Assembly: GCA_000466585.1 (NCBI GenBank)
Contig: KE993477.1
Coordinates: 17,687 to 81,686, forward strand
From: Clostridiales bacterium oral taxon 876 str. F0540
GTDB taxonomy: Bacteria > Bacillota > Clostridia > Clostridiales > Clostridiaceae
Direction: 5' to 3'
Length of the DNA: 64,000 nucleotides
Below are positions 42,034-50,396 of this stretch, piece by piece; the stretch's first letter is position 1, and the number at the start of each line of letters is the position of its first letter. Made by a program: the position numbers and the translations under genes. The notes beneath the pieces are model-generated. The model did no database searches, had not been told where the DNA came from, and worked only from the letters and a program-made list of their open reading frames with translations.

Positions 42034-42057
42034 GGGAGTATGCTTAGGTATACTCCC
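42034..42057. terminator. Terminator between lipoprotein and multicopper oxidase genes
   Basis: An 8-bp stem (GGGAGTAT and ATACTCCC). It lies after the plus-strand lipoprotein gene and 22 bases past the minus-strand oxidase stop codon; the minus side continues TTTTATTATGC, so it fits the oxidase well. Confidence 0.65.
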
Positions 42058-42078
42058 AATCTTACTTCTTTAATAATA

Positions 42079-43659
42079 TTACTTCTTTAAAAAATCTGTT
42101 ATTTTATTAGTTTCCTTAACTACCCTGTAAGGCCTCATCATTTCATGATCCTCATGCTCAAGGATGTGACAGTGCCATGGATATACCCCGGTGAAGTCTT
42201 TAAAACAAGCTATAATTGAAGTGATTTCTCCAGGATTTGCTCTCACTGTATCCTTCCATCCCCGTTCATTTGAATCCGGATATCGTGACGGACCGGTAAA
42301 TAAGATTTCTCCTGTAGCATTATAATAGTCTACATTAAAAGGACGTCTTTCAAGTATCTGAAACTGTACAAGATGCAAGTGTATAGGATGGGTATCTGGC
42401 GTAAGATTAATAAATCTCCATATTTCCGCTGTATTGAGAAGCGGGTTTTCCGTAATAGGATCTGTCCATAGCTGTCCAGTCAGAAGCAGCATTAACCTAT
42501 CAAATTCATCCGTAGTCTCAACTAAGGTTAAATCCCTTACTTTTCTCGCACTGTCTGGATCCAGTCTCTTAACTTCCACTAATTTTTGAGGAATAGTATT
42601 ATTTCTATAATCACTTACAGTTGTACCTATCTTAAATTTCATAATCTGTCCTGTATTTTCATCTGGACCTTCTCCATTAGGAAATGGTATAGGTGCACTG
42701 TTTGTCAATATAAATTCAAGTCCTTCAAGTCCTGTAAAATCTACAAGCACATCTGCACGCTCTGCTGGTGCAAGAGTCAATTCTGTAATATTAACCGGAT
42801 TCTCAAGCAAACCTCCATCAGTACCTATCTGTACCCAGTCAGGTCTTTTGCCATCACTTGCATCAAATTGAAGCGTATAAAATCTGGAGTTAGATCCGTT
42901 TAACAGTCTTAATCTATAAAGTCTTGGCTCTACCTCGACATATGGCCATGCTTTTCCGTTTACCACAATAATATTACCAAAAAACTCGGGAACGATTGAT
43001 GGAAAAACGTCTGGAACAGGGGGTTCAGGCTCAGAAGGATAATAAAGACTTCCATCATCATTAATCGCTTTATCTTGTATTACCAAAGGTATTTCATATT
43101 TGCCTTTAGGTAGCTTAAGTTCTTTCTCTTGCTTATCCCTTATAATATAAAATCCTGCTAGTCCAGCATATACATTCAAGCGTGTAATTCCAACAGCATG
43201 ATCATGGTACCACAAACAGGTTGATGGCTGAATATTAGGATAGCAATAGGTATTGGTTTTAAAATCAGGACCTACCTGACTATTACTATTCGTGAACCAT
43301 GCCTCTGGGAAACCGTCACTTACAGGAGGAACATGTCCACCATGGAGATGAACTACTGTTCTGACAGGTGGATTTGGAGGTTCGGCTCCATGTATTGTAG
43401 TATCTACCGGTAGAAGATGTTCATAAGTTGGCAAATCATTTATCCACGTAACAGTTATAGGTTCATCTTTTTGTACTTCAATTGTTGGTCCAGGGTAGCT
43501 TCCTTCATATCCCCATAGTTTAGTAGGCGGCAAATCTCTATGAAGTTTTTGAAGTATTTCTTTCATAACTATGCTATAATGCTTCTTTCCACAGATAGTT
43601 CTCTTTGGCTTTAAAATTTTAGGCTCAGGTAGTTTGTCCACATATTTTTCGAGTTCCAT
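42079..43659 (-). CDS. Multicopper oxidase, CotA/laccase-like
   Basis: A 526-residue three-domain multicopper oxidase. All copper motifs are present: HLHGGHVP near residue 105 (type 2/3), LWYHDHAVG near 152, HPIHLHLVQF near 423 and WHCHILEHEDHEMM near 495 (type 1 and 3, with the axial Met). No signal peptide is seen, as in the CotA spore-coat laccase of Bacillus, so a spore-coat or cytoplasmic place is likely. It oxidises phenols, bilirubin or metals such as Mn(II) with oxygen in relatives. An oxygen-using enzyme in an apparent anaerobe is notable; an aerotolerance or spore role is inference. The gene is monocistronic. Confidence 0.92.
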   Translation of the reverse strand: MELEKYVDKLPEPKILKPKRTICGKKHYSIVMKEILQKLHRDLPPTKLWGYEGSYPGPTIEVQKDEPITVTWINDLPTYEHLLPVDTTIHGAEPPNPPVRTVVHLHGGHVPPVSDGFPEAWFTNSNSQVGPDFKTNTYCYPNIQPSTCLWYHDHAVGITRLNVYAGLAGFYIIRDKQEKELKLPKGKYEIPLVIQDKAINDDGSLYYPSEPEPPVPDVFPSIVPEFFGNIIVVNGKAWPYVEVEPRLYRLRLLNGSNSRFYTLQFDASDGKRPDWVQIGTDGGLLENPVNITELTLAPAERADVLVDFTGLEGLEFILTNSAPIPFPNGEGPDENTGQIMKFKIGTTVSDYRNNTIPQKLVEVKRLDPDSARKVRDLTLVETTDEFDRLMLLLTGQLWTDPITENPLLNTAEIWRFINLTPDTHPIHLHLVQFQILERRPFNVDYYNATGEILFTGPSRYPDSNERGWKDTVRANPGEITSIIACFKDFTGVYPWHCHILEHEDHEMMRPYRVVKETNKITDFLKK

Positions 43660-43991
43660 TTTAATTCCTCCACTATATATTTCTTTTGAGATAAATTATG
43701 TTAAAATCCTTAACAATGAGCCTTATTATTTACACATTTAATCACAAGTCATACTACTATTAGCTTGTTAAAATTAATAGTTTAAGTTAGAATCTTATAT
43801 TTTTGCTATATAATATGAAGCCTCTTATTAAAGGTTCTCCTAAATTTCACACCACCGGCTCATTATAAAACTAATTTTTAATACTCTTGTTTTTATTGTT
43901 TTATATAGAATTTTATTGATCAAAAGGATAATTTCCTGATTGAAGAAATATAGATAATTCTTACGCTAAAGATAATAAATAAACTCAAATA
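43660..43991. other. Intergenic stretch without a recognised feature
   Basis: About 330 bases upstream of the multicopper oxidase (minus strand) and beyond the TPM gene terminator. It is AT-rich and no open frame has a ribosome binding site. It must hold the oxidase promoter; I cannot place it with confidence. Confidence 0.4.
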
Positions 43992-44028
43992 AAAAAACTA
44001 ATAGATGCTGCTCACCTATTAGTTTTTT
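43992..44028 (-). terminator. Terminator of the LemA-TPM operon
   Basis: A perfect 13-bp stem (AAAAAACTAATAG and CTATTAGTTTTTT) located 28 bases after the TPM protein stop codon on the minus strand. T-rich ends make it strong in both directions. Confidence 0.8.
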
Positions 44029-44056
44029 ATTATATCGATATTTATATTTTAAATTT

Positions 44057-44857
44057 TCACCATCTGCCGGAAGATCCCCCGCCGCTGGAGGAACCGCCTC
44101 CCATGCCTCCAAAGCCGCCTCCGCCGCCGAAACCTCCATTATTTCTGCCGCCTCTTCCTCCGCGTCCAGACCAGAAGAGCATACTAATAAATAGCAAGGT
44201 AATTCGACCTCTATTGAAGATAAAATCAAGTATTACAAGCGCCAAAATTATAAATCCGCCAACTCTTGTTGTAGTTCTGTTTACCTCAACATTTACCTGA
44301 TTTGGTATATTTACCTGCTGATTTTTTTCCAAAGTTACATTATATTCCTTTGCAATAGTATCTGCAAAAGCTGCATAAGCACCCCTGATACCTTCAGAGT
44401 AGTTTCCTTCTTTAAACCTTGGAGCTGCAATGCTGTCCATTACCCTTGCAGAATATATATCCGGAATGGCTCCTTCAAGAGAAGTTCCTACTTCAACTCT
44501 CCACTGCCTATCCTGCATTGCTACAAGAATCAATAATCCATTATTTTTTCCCTTTTGCCCTATTCCCCAAGTTCTAAAGAGTTCATTTGCATAGGCTGCA
44601 ATATCATTACCTTGAAGAGAATTTATAATTACTACAATCTCTTGGGCACCGGTCTTTCCTTCAAGCTCACTCCCAATAGCAACTATATTTTCCTTCGTAC
44701 TTGTATCCAATGTAGAAGTATAATCATTGATATATTTTAATTCAGTAGGTACAGGAAATTTAGGTTCAGCACTAACGCGGGTAAATATTAATGGTAAAAT
44801 TAATGCTAAGACCATAAATAATGAAGCTTTCCTATGAAGAAGATTATTTCTTTTCAT
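44057..44857 (-). CDS. TPM-domain (YgcG-like) secreted protein
   Basis: A 266-residue protein with a signal peptide (residues 1-30, cleaved after VSA), a TPM domain (about 40-180; QEIVVIINSLQGNDIAAYANELF, then GIGQKGKNNGLLILV), a membrane helix near 200-218 and a Gly-rich tail (FGGGGGFGGMGGGSSSGG), all typical of YgcG proteins. TPM proteins sit in the cell envelope and in chloroplast homologues take part in photosystem repair; in bacteria they accompany LemA. The gene follows the LemA gene by two bases. A membrane stress role is inferred. Confidence 0.9.
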   Translation of the reverse strand: MKRNNLLHRKASLFMVLALILPLIFTRVSAEPKFPVPTELKYINDYTSTLDTSTKENIVAIGSELEGKTGAQEIVVIINSLQGNDIAAYANELFRTWGIGQKGKNNGLLILVAMQDRQWRVEVGTSLEGAIPDIYSARVMDSIAAPRFKEGNYSEGIRGAYAAFADTIAKEYNVTLEKNQQVNIPNQVNVEVNRTTTRVGGFIILALVILDFIFNRGRITLLFISMLFWSGRGGRGGRNNGGFGGGGGFGGMGGGSSSGGGSSGRW

Positions 44858-44859
44858 GA

Positions 44860-45435
44860 TTATTTTGTTGGTGTAAAGTCAACCTTAGGAACTTCCTGTG
44901 CTCCTGCAGAAGCTTTATAGTAAGGTTTTTCATTAAATCTGAACATACCTGAAATTATTGAATTTGGAAATCTCCTTATTGTACTGTTATATGCACCTAC
45001 TGCATTGTTATAATCTTGCCTTGCTATGTTGATTCTGTTTTCTGTACCTTCCAAGGATACACTTAAATCTCTAAAATTCTGGTCTGATTTTAAATTAGGA
45101 TAATTTTCTACTAGTGCTAAAAGTCTTGAAAGCGATGAGGAAAGTTGGCTGTCAGCATTTGCTCTGTCCTGAATTGTCTGAGCACCGGCAAGTCTTGAGC
45201 GCGCATCCGCTACTGCTGTAAATATGTCTTTTTCCTGTGCTGCATAGCCTTTTACTGTAGCTACAAGATTTGGTATCAAATCTGACCTTCTTTGAAGCTG
45301 TGTATCTATATTAGACTGCGACTGATTAACCGCCTGTTCAAGATTAACCATGTTATTATAACTTCCTATTAAAGGAAACAAAATAACAGCTATTATTGCT
45401 ATTACAATCAATGCTGTTTTTAATCCTTTACTCAT
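44860..45435 (-). CDS. lemA: LemA-family protein
   Basis: A 191-residue LemA protein: N-terminal membrane helix (LKTALIVIAIIAVILFPLIGS, split, residues 4-24) facing the cytoplasm side by its short tail, then a long alpha-helical extracellular domain with NLEQAVNQSQSNIDTQLQRRSDLIPNLV (as two parts near residues 30-55), the LemA signature. It ends with the usual YKASAGAQEVPKVDF motif. The ATG at 45435 has AAAGGAGG seven bases upstream; the longer open frame upstream lies before it. LemA and TPM genes are adjacent as in many Firmicutes. Confidence 0.93.
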   Translation of the reverse strand: MSKGLKTALIVIAIIAVILFPLIGSYNNMVNLEQAVNQSQSNIDTQLQRRSDLIPNLVATVKGYAAQEKDIFTAVADARSRLAGAQTIQDRANADSQLSSSLSRLLALVENYPNLKSDQNFRDLSVSLEGTENRINIARQDYNNAVGAYNSTIRRFPNSIISGMFRFNEKPYYKASAGAQEVPKVDFTPTK

Positions 45436-45620
45436 ACTATTGCCTCCTTTTGCAGTATATACGTTAATGTATTGTTTATTATTCCACATAATAATAAAGA
45501 TTAGGTAGAAAAAAACGAGGAATCTAATGGAAACAATAAATTGTAAAGCTATACATGAAAAGTTATAATAAAGTTATAAAAATCAAGTTTATTAGTAATC
45601 TGAAAAAGGTGGGCTGTAAA

Positions 45621-46469
45621 ATGAAATTTATTACTTATAAATACAACGACAAGGAAAGTGTTGGTTTACTAACTATTCAAGGAATTATACCTTTACCTAA
45701 ATTCAATTCAATGTTTGAATTAATTGAAAACTTTGATATGGAGACTGTTAATGAAGCCCCTGCTGACTATATTCCATTAAAAGAAGTTAAGCTTCTTGCA
45801 CCTATTCCTCATCCAAGAAGAAATATTTTGTGTCTAGGCAAAAACTATGAAGACCATGCAAAAGAGCTTGGTGCAACAAAGATTTCAGACAAGTTTGTTC
45901 CTGAGGATCCAATATATTTTACAAAGTCAGCTGATGCTGTTATTGCACATGGTGATGATATTAAATTTTACTCAGAGGTAACTAAGCAGGTAGACTATGA
46001 AGTTGAATTGGCCATTGTTATTGGAAAGGAAGGAATTAATATAAAACCTGAGGAAGCTGAAGATTATATCTTTGGGTATACTATAATTAACGATGTATCT
46101 GCAAGAGATCTTCAAGTTAGACATAAGCAGTGGTTTAAAGCTAAAAGCCTTGATACCTTCTGTCCAATGGGACCTTGCCTTGTACATAAGAGTCATCTTC
46201 CTCTTCCGATGAGACTTGATATTAAGAGTTTTGTAAATGGAGAACTAAGACAGAATTCAAATACAAACAAGCTTATTTTTGATATTCCTTATATTATAAG
46301 TGATCTATCTCAAGGGTTTACTTTAAAGCCCGGAGATGTAATTGCTACAGGAACTCCAAGCGGTGTAGGCTTTGGGTTCAATCCTCCAAAGCTTTTAAGC
46401 GATGGTGATGTTGTAGAGTGTTATGTTGAAAAAATAGGAAGTTTAATTAACAAAGTTAAAGCAATATAA
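45621..46469 (+). CDS. Fumarylacetoacetate-hydrolase-family enzyme
   Basis: A 282-residue FAH-family protein. LCLGKNYEDHAKELG near residue 65, DPIYFTKSADAVIAHGDDI near 92, VDYEVELAIVIGKEG near 120 (metal ligands E-x-E plus D in the next part) and TGTPSGVGFG near 240 are all present. Members act as hydratases, decarboxylases or acylpyruvate hydrolases on dicarboxylic acids. The ATG at 45621 has a GGTGG-like site and lies downstream of a non-coding in-frame extension. It is monocistronic and has a terminator 10 bases after its stop. Substrate unknown. Confidence 0.88.
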   Translation: MKFITYKYNDKESVGLLTIQGIIPLPKFNSMFELIENFDMETVNEAPADYIPLKEVKLLAPIPHPRRNILCLGKNYEDHAKELGATKISDKFVPEDPIYFTKSADAVIAHGDDIKFYSEVTKQVDYEVELAIVIGKEGINIKPEEAEDYIFGYTIINDVSARDLQVRHKQWFKAKSLDTFCPMGPCLVHKSHLPLPMRLDIKSFVNGELRQNSNTNKLIFDIPYIISDLSQGFTLKPGDVIATGTPSGVGFGFNPPKLLSDGDVVECYVEKIGSLINKVKAI

Positions 46470-46478
46470 ACAATAAAC

Positions 46479-46500
46479 CCCAGACTAACTCTAGTCTGGG
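46479..46500. terminator. Bidirectional terminator
   Basis: A perfect 9-bp stem (CCCAGACTA and TAGTCTGGG) between the FAH-family gene and the convergent MerR gene, with TTTTAATTT nearby on the plus side. Confidence 0.7.
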
Positions 46501-46512
46501 ATAACTTTTAAT

Positions 46513-47505
46513 TTATAGTTCTTCTCTAAGTTTTACAGGAAACAGCAGATCTAATTGATGTTCATCACTTTCCGGCCAATTAAGATGTGCATTATAAACA
46601 TAATTCAGGTGTTCTTCAAGAAGTCCATACATAAATTCACCATTATCATTAAGCATATTAGCTTCATATTTAGGATTATTAGTTGTAGCCCAATTATTTA
46701 GCCACTGCCATTCATGGAAGTTTCCCATGGTGATCATATGAGCAGCGTATAAACCTCCAGCAAAATGCTTCTTCTGAATATTTTCAGGTATTTCTAAATC
46801 CTCAGGGATTGTAACCCATAGCTCATATCCATAAAATGGCCTGTCGTTAGATGGGTTAGGATGATTAAAACCAAATACTCTTGCATCCGGCTTAATTTGA
46901 TACAAATTACTATCCTTTATGAATTTCTCCAACTGTTTTCCTGCGTTGTCCTCAGGATTTTCACCAATGTAATGACTTGCTGCAACTGTAAAAGGCGGCA
47001 AATGAATAATCCTTACATCGCTAAGAGTCTCTAATTTTTTTGATGCCTTACTTATTTCTTCCACGGACTTTTCCTCCTTAAAATCAAAATTTGATAAGGA
47101 TAAGGAGTCAATTACCTTAAGTATGGAATCATTGCTTAATAAATCAAGGTGTACTTTTATATCTTGGCTTCTTTCCAGTTCCTTAATAAGCCTATTCAAT
47201 ATTTCCTTTATGGTGGATAATGCGTTTATCTTATCCTCCAGTTCGTTTATATTCTTCCTGAATATATTAATAGCCGCTGCTGCACTCTCATTCTCCAGTA
47301 TATCGGCTATTTGCTTTAAAGGAATATGCAGCTTTCTCAAGATAATTATTTGCTGCAGACAAATAATAGCTTTCTCATCGTAAACCCTATAAGCATATCC
47401 CTCTTTTTTGGTACTTTTAAGAAGTCCAATCTGCTCATAATATCTAAGAGTTCTGGTGGACACCTCAAAATTCCTTGAAACCTCACTAATAGTAACAAGC
47501 TCCAT
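46513..47505 (-). CDS. MerR-family regulator with GyrI-like effector domain
   Basis: A 330-residue regulator. The HTH (VTISEVSRNFEVSTRTLRYYEQIG) lies at residues 3-27, followed by a coiled coil to about 125, a linker, and a GyrI/AraC effector-binding-like domain (about 155-300; FTVAASHYIGENPEDNAGK then YGYELWVTIPEDLE). Such domains bind multiple drugs. This is a larger form than BmrR. Its ATG has an AGGAGG-like site. A textbook MerR-type promoter with a central dyad lies at 47530-47560. The gene is monocistronic. Confidence 0.9.
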   Translation of the reverse strand: MELVTISEVSRNFEVSTRTLRYYEQIGLLKSTKKEGYAYRVYDEKAIICLQQIIILRKLHIPLKQIADILENESAAAAINIFRKNINELEDKINALSTIKEILNRLIKELERSQDIKVHLDLLSNDSILKVIDSLSLSNFDFKEEKSVEEISKASKKLETLSDVRIIHLPPFTVAASHYIGENPEDNAGKQLEKFIKDSNLYQIKPDARVFGFNHPNPSNDRPFYGYELWVTIPEDLEIPENIQKKHFAGGLYAAHMITMGNFHEWQWLNNWATTNNPKYEANMLNDNGEFMYGLLEEHLNYVYNAHLNWPESDEHQLDLLFPVKLREEL

Positions 47506-47529
47506 ACTTATCCTCCCTCCTTAATAAGA

Positions 47530-47560
47530 AGTATAAAGTACGTCACGACGTCAAAGTCAA
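47530..47560 (-). promoter_or_regulatory. MerR-type promoter with 19-bp spacer and central dyad
   Basis: Minus-strand TTGACT (47555-47560) and TATACT (47530-47535) are separated by exactly 19 bases. The spacer centre holds the 5-2-5 dyad ACGTC-AC-GACGT (47540-47551), centred on the spacer midpoint. The MerR gene begins 25 bases downstream. Confidence 0.85.
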
Positions 47561-47580
47561 CATCATTTTACAAATTATTT

Positions 47581-48126
47581 CTACTTTAATACATCCTGAA
47601 CTTTTATTCTCCACACCATATGATCAGCACCTTTTCCCCAGAAGTCCTTTAAATGGTACTCGGGCCTACCAAATATTTTTGACCAGGTCTTTTGTGCCTT
47701 TTTATATCCGCTGTCAAAGCAGAATTCCTCTATTCCTTGTTCTCTTAACCTTTTAAAAATCTCATTTAACATTCTGATGCCAATGCCCTTATTCTGATAA
47801 TCAGGATGTACAAAAACTGTTCCTATCTCAACTAAATCCTTTAACTCCCCATTAGTGCAGGAATATATTAAATCATTTGAAGGTCCATATTCAATTGAGC
47901 CTACTATTTTATCATTATCTTTAGCTATAAGAAAGTATCTGTCTCTTCCATTGCTTTCTATGTCCTGATTCAGACATTTTCTTTTATCTTCAATTTCTTC
48001 TGCCAATGTATCAACCAAGTCTTCTATATCATTTCTTTTAAAGGTATCTATAAGTACTATTTTAAAAAACTCATTAATCAGTTCTGCCTCTTCTGTATTT
48101 GGCCTGCTGATTGTTATATTGTCCAT
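47581..48126 (-). CDS. GNAT acetyltransferase
   Basis: A 181-residue N-acetyltransferase. VEIGTVFVHPDYQNKGIGIRMLNEIFKRLREQG near residues 100-135 (in parts) carries the acetyl-CoA loop QNKGIG, and the C terminus ends in a short strand after AQKTWSKIFGRPEYHLKDFWGKG. The ATG lacks a strong site upstream of 48126 but overlaps a common start region after the next GNAT gene, 15 bases away on the same strand, suggesting translational coupling. Substrate unknown. Confidence 0.85.
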   Translation of the reverse strand: MDNITISRPNTEEAELINEFFKIVLIDTFKRNDIEDLVDTLAEEIEDKRKCLNQDIESNGRDRYFLIAKDNDKIVGSIEYGPSNDLIYSCTNGELKDLVEIGTVFVHPDYQNKGIGIRMLNEIFKRLREQGIEEFCFDSGYKKAQKTWSKIFGRPEYHLKDFWGKGADHMVWRIKVQDVLK

Positions 48127-48141
48127 AAGATTTTACCTCTC

Positions 48142-48690
48142 TCATAACCTAGGATTAATTATTCCATACATAGCTACATCACAAATTCCAGAATTATTTC
48201 TATCAGCTTTTATTCTTGTTCCTTCGTATTTTAAGCCGCACTTTAGCATAACCTTGCCTGAGTTTGCATTTACAGGATCATGCCTTGCTTCTATGCGATT
48301 GACTCCTACTTCCTCGAAGAAAAATTCTATTAAAGCTTTAAGTGCTTCAGTTGTTATTCCCTGTCCCCAATACTCGCTTCCAATACAATAACCAATTTCC
48401 ACAGCCTCAATATTTTCTTTATAATCAACTACCCCAATGCTTCCAATGGCTTCTCCGATACTTTTAAGTTCAATGCACCACTGGTAGTTATTATCCTCGG
48501 AGTAATCTTTCACCCACATTTCAAGTACTTTACGGCTTACCTCTATATCCTTATGGGTTGGCCATGTTAAAAACTGAGTTACTTTATCATCACTTGCCCA
48601 ATTTCTGTACATAGCCTCAGCATCTGTTAGTTCAAACTTTCTTAATACAAGTCTTTTCGTTTCTATTCTTTTTGTTCCTAAGTTTTTCAT
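48142..48690 (-). CDS. GNAT acetyltransferase, RimJ/RimL type
   Basis: A 182-residue RimJ/RimL-like enzyme. ETKRLVLRKFELTDAEAMYRNWASDD at the start (split), IGYCIGSEYWGQGITTEALKALIEF near residues 108-132 and ARHDPVNANSGKVMLKCGLKYEG near 143 are all typical. It is separated from the upstream HAD_SAK gene by 63 bases and from the downstream GNAT by 15 bases, and is probably part of one transcript with both. Substrate unknown. Confidence 0.9.
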   Translation of the reverse strand: MKNLGTKRIETKRLVLRKFELTDAEAMYRNWASDDKVTQFLTWPTHKDIEVSRKVLEMWVKDYSEDNNYQWCIELKSIGEAIGSIGVVDYKENIEAVEIGYCIGSEYWGQGITTEALKALIEFFFEEVGVNRIEARHDPVNANSGKVMLKCGLKYEGTRIKADRNNSGICDVAMYGIINPRL

Positions 48691-48753
48691 GAAAATTTCT
48701 CCCCACCAAGTTATTATAGCTATTATTTATAATTTATCTCTTGTATTTTAGCT

Positions 48754-49239
48754 TCACATCTCAATTCCCATCATACTAATTACAACCCTTGCATCTGTTT
48801 CAGTAATTCCATACATAGGGTTTGTCCTTACTAGACGTCGCTTGATTTCCTCATTCCCTAAATCCAAATCATCTAATACAACATATTTTGAAGCATTTTC
48901 ATGCTCACTTAACCATGCATTAATTTCCTTTGCCTTTACAAGACTGAAGGTTTTCTTTTCTCTAATTTCTTCTGTAGTAAAATCAGGAGTTTTTCCAAAT
49001 AGCTTTATATCAAATTCAGTTAAGATATCATATAAACATTGGGAATATTTATGAATCGGCATCATATCATCGTCAAACCATAGCTTCCATCCGGAAGACA
49101 TAACAATAGCTGCTCCTGTTTTATCAATTATACTTTTTAAATTTCTCACATTATTTCTATCTATTATTTTATCAGGATTGTTTTTTAAAAATTCTTCTGA
49201 ATTAAGAACACCATCAACATCTAAAAATATAACTTTCAT
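48754..49239 (-). CDS. HAD-domain protein of the HAD_SAK type
   Basis: A 161-residue protein starting VIFLDVDGVLNS, the HAD motif I (DxDGV), with SSGWKLW near residue 49 (motif II) and YVVLDDLDLG near 118 (motif IV). The order and lengths fit the HAD_SAK_2 family (PF18143), a domain first noted in the multidomain Swiss-Army-Knife RNA-repair proteins but often found alone. A polynucleotide or small-molecule phosphatase role is possible. It is in the middle of a run of same-strand genes and its ATG has a weak site. Function unproven. Confidence 0.82.
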   Translation of the reverse strand: MKVIFLDVDGVLNSEEFLKNNPDKIIDRNNVRNLKSIIDKTGAAIVMSSGWKLWFDDDMMPIHKYSQCLYDILTEFDIKLFGKTPDFTTEEIREKKTFSLVKAKEINAWLSEHENASKYVVLDDLDLGNEEIKRRLVRTNPMYGITETDARVVISMMGIEM

Positions 49240-49267
49240 AAATTAATTCCTTTTTTACTGTCATAAA

Positions 49268-49876
49268 TTATTTTATACTATTTTTATTAAAACTAATTAC
49301 AGTCGCCCCCATGTTATCAGGAGTATCCTTATTTCCAAGAATAGCATATCTTATGCCATCATCTGAATAAGTCTTTACCATTTTAGGACAATATATCGGC
49401 TTTCCTTTAGTGAATTTATTCTTATCAGCATAGGTATCGTATACTGTATCTTTAATAATTTTGCCGTCAGTTTCATATTCCTCAAGTTTATTAACTAAAA
49501 ATGTGCCCTCATCTTTAATAGTTCCTTTAATAACTCGTACATAAGCTTCTTTACCGCTATTAAAGGAAGCCAGAAATTTATCCATCACTTCAATATTATA
49601 AACTTCAGTCTCTTTATTTTCTTTTGAAACCATTATTATGCTTCCGTTTTTAAGTGATGTTTTAAAATTTCTCGCTTCTTCAATATCAGGCTTTTTCAAA
49701 TCATTTTTTTCCTGGTATGATGCTTCCAAATCTTTAGTTTCTTTTTCGTCTTTGCTAGTGTTTGTGTAAACCTTAGCTTCGCTGCTTACAATTTTATTAG
49801 TATTTTTACTGTTTGTACATCCGCTAATAACTAAAATCATAGCAGCAGTACATGCTAATAGTACATACTTTTTCAT
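49268..49876 (-). CDS. DUF4362-type lipoprotein
   Basis: A 202-residue lipoprotein: lipobox LVISGC (Cys near residue 20), a charged linker to about 60, then a DUF4362 domain (about 65-165) with NLKN/KNGSIIMVSKENKET, RVIKGTIKDEGTFLVNKLEEYETDG (in parts) and TVYDTYAD. DUF4362 proteins are small Bacillus/Clostridium surface proteins of unknown role. It follows the small hypothetical gene by 12 bases, so they are probably co-transcribed. No other motif is seen. Confidence 0.85.
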   Translation of the reverse strand: MKKYVLLACTAAMILVISGCTNSKNTNKIVSSEAKVYTNTSKDEKETKDLEASYQEKNDLKKPDIEEARNFKTSLKNGSIIMVSKENKETEVYNIEVMDKFLASFNSGKEAYVRVIKGTIKDEGTFLVNKLEEYETDGKIIKDTVYDTYADKNKFTKGKPIYCPKMVKTYSDDGIRYAILGNKDTPDNMGATVISFNKNSIK

Positions 49877-49888
49877 AATTCACCCCTT

Positions 49889-50269
49889 CTAACTATAGGA
49901 AGAAGAATAATTATAAAGATATCCCTTTTCCTGAAGTTCAATAAATCTCTGCCTATCCTTCTCGCTGCGTGCATATAGAATAATTCCATCAGCTAGGCAT
50001 GTAATAATACTTTCATTAAGATTAGTCAGCCCTTCTACCCTCTCCCAAGACATAGGAAATAAATCGTAACCTATATCTTCAATTATAAATGTCTTTGCCA
50101 CTCTATAACAATGTTCTGTTTCAGGTATAAAGAAGTTAAATGCTATTTCTTCTCCATCCGGTTCTATCTTCCAATGCTTGTGTCCAATAAGAAGACTTAC
50201 ATCATCCTTATATTCAGTCTCAATTTTGTTAACAGCCCAATCAATTAATGCTTTGCTAATATACTTCAT
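49889..50269 (-). CDS. Hypothetical protein, possibly nucleotidyltransferase-like
   Basis: A 126-residue cytoplasmic protein I cannot place with certainty. It begins ISKALIDWAVNKIETEYKDDVSLLIGHKHW, and its DVSLLIGH segment recalls the DxD region of nucleotidyltransferase-type folds; GYDLFPMSWERVEGL and LADGIILYARSEKDRQRF are further conserved-looking blocks, but the Gly-Ser start motif of true nucleotidyltransferases is absent. It lies 12 bases before the DUF4362 lipoprotein and is followed upstream by a 127-base gap holding the likely promoter. Function unknown. Confidence 0.65.
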   Translation of the reverse strand: MKYISKALIDWAVNKIETEYKDDVSLLIGHKHWKIEPDGEEIAFNFFIPETEHCYRVAKTFIIEDIGYDLFPMSWERVEGLTNLNESIITCLADGIILYARSEKDRQRFIELQEKGYLYNYSSSYS

Positions 50270-50396
50270 AATCTTGGCTCCTGATATTTTAATAAGATAT
50301 AACAGCCGTTTATCTATACTTATATGTTATCAGTGGTAAGTCCCCTATTCTATACCAAAAATAATTGTAATAATTCTGTACCAAATAATTTAAAAA

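Noticed and set aside
43966..44229. An open frame overlapping the Gly-rich tail of the TPM gene
   Set aside because: It is only the shifted reading of GGC/GGA repeats and crosses a terminator.
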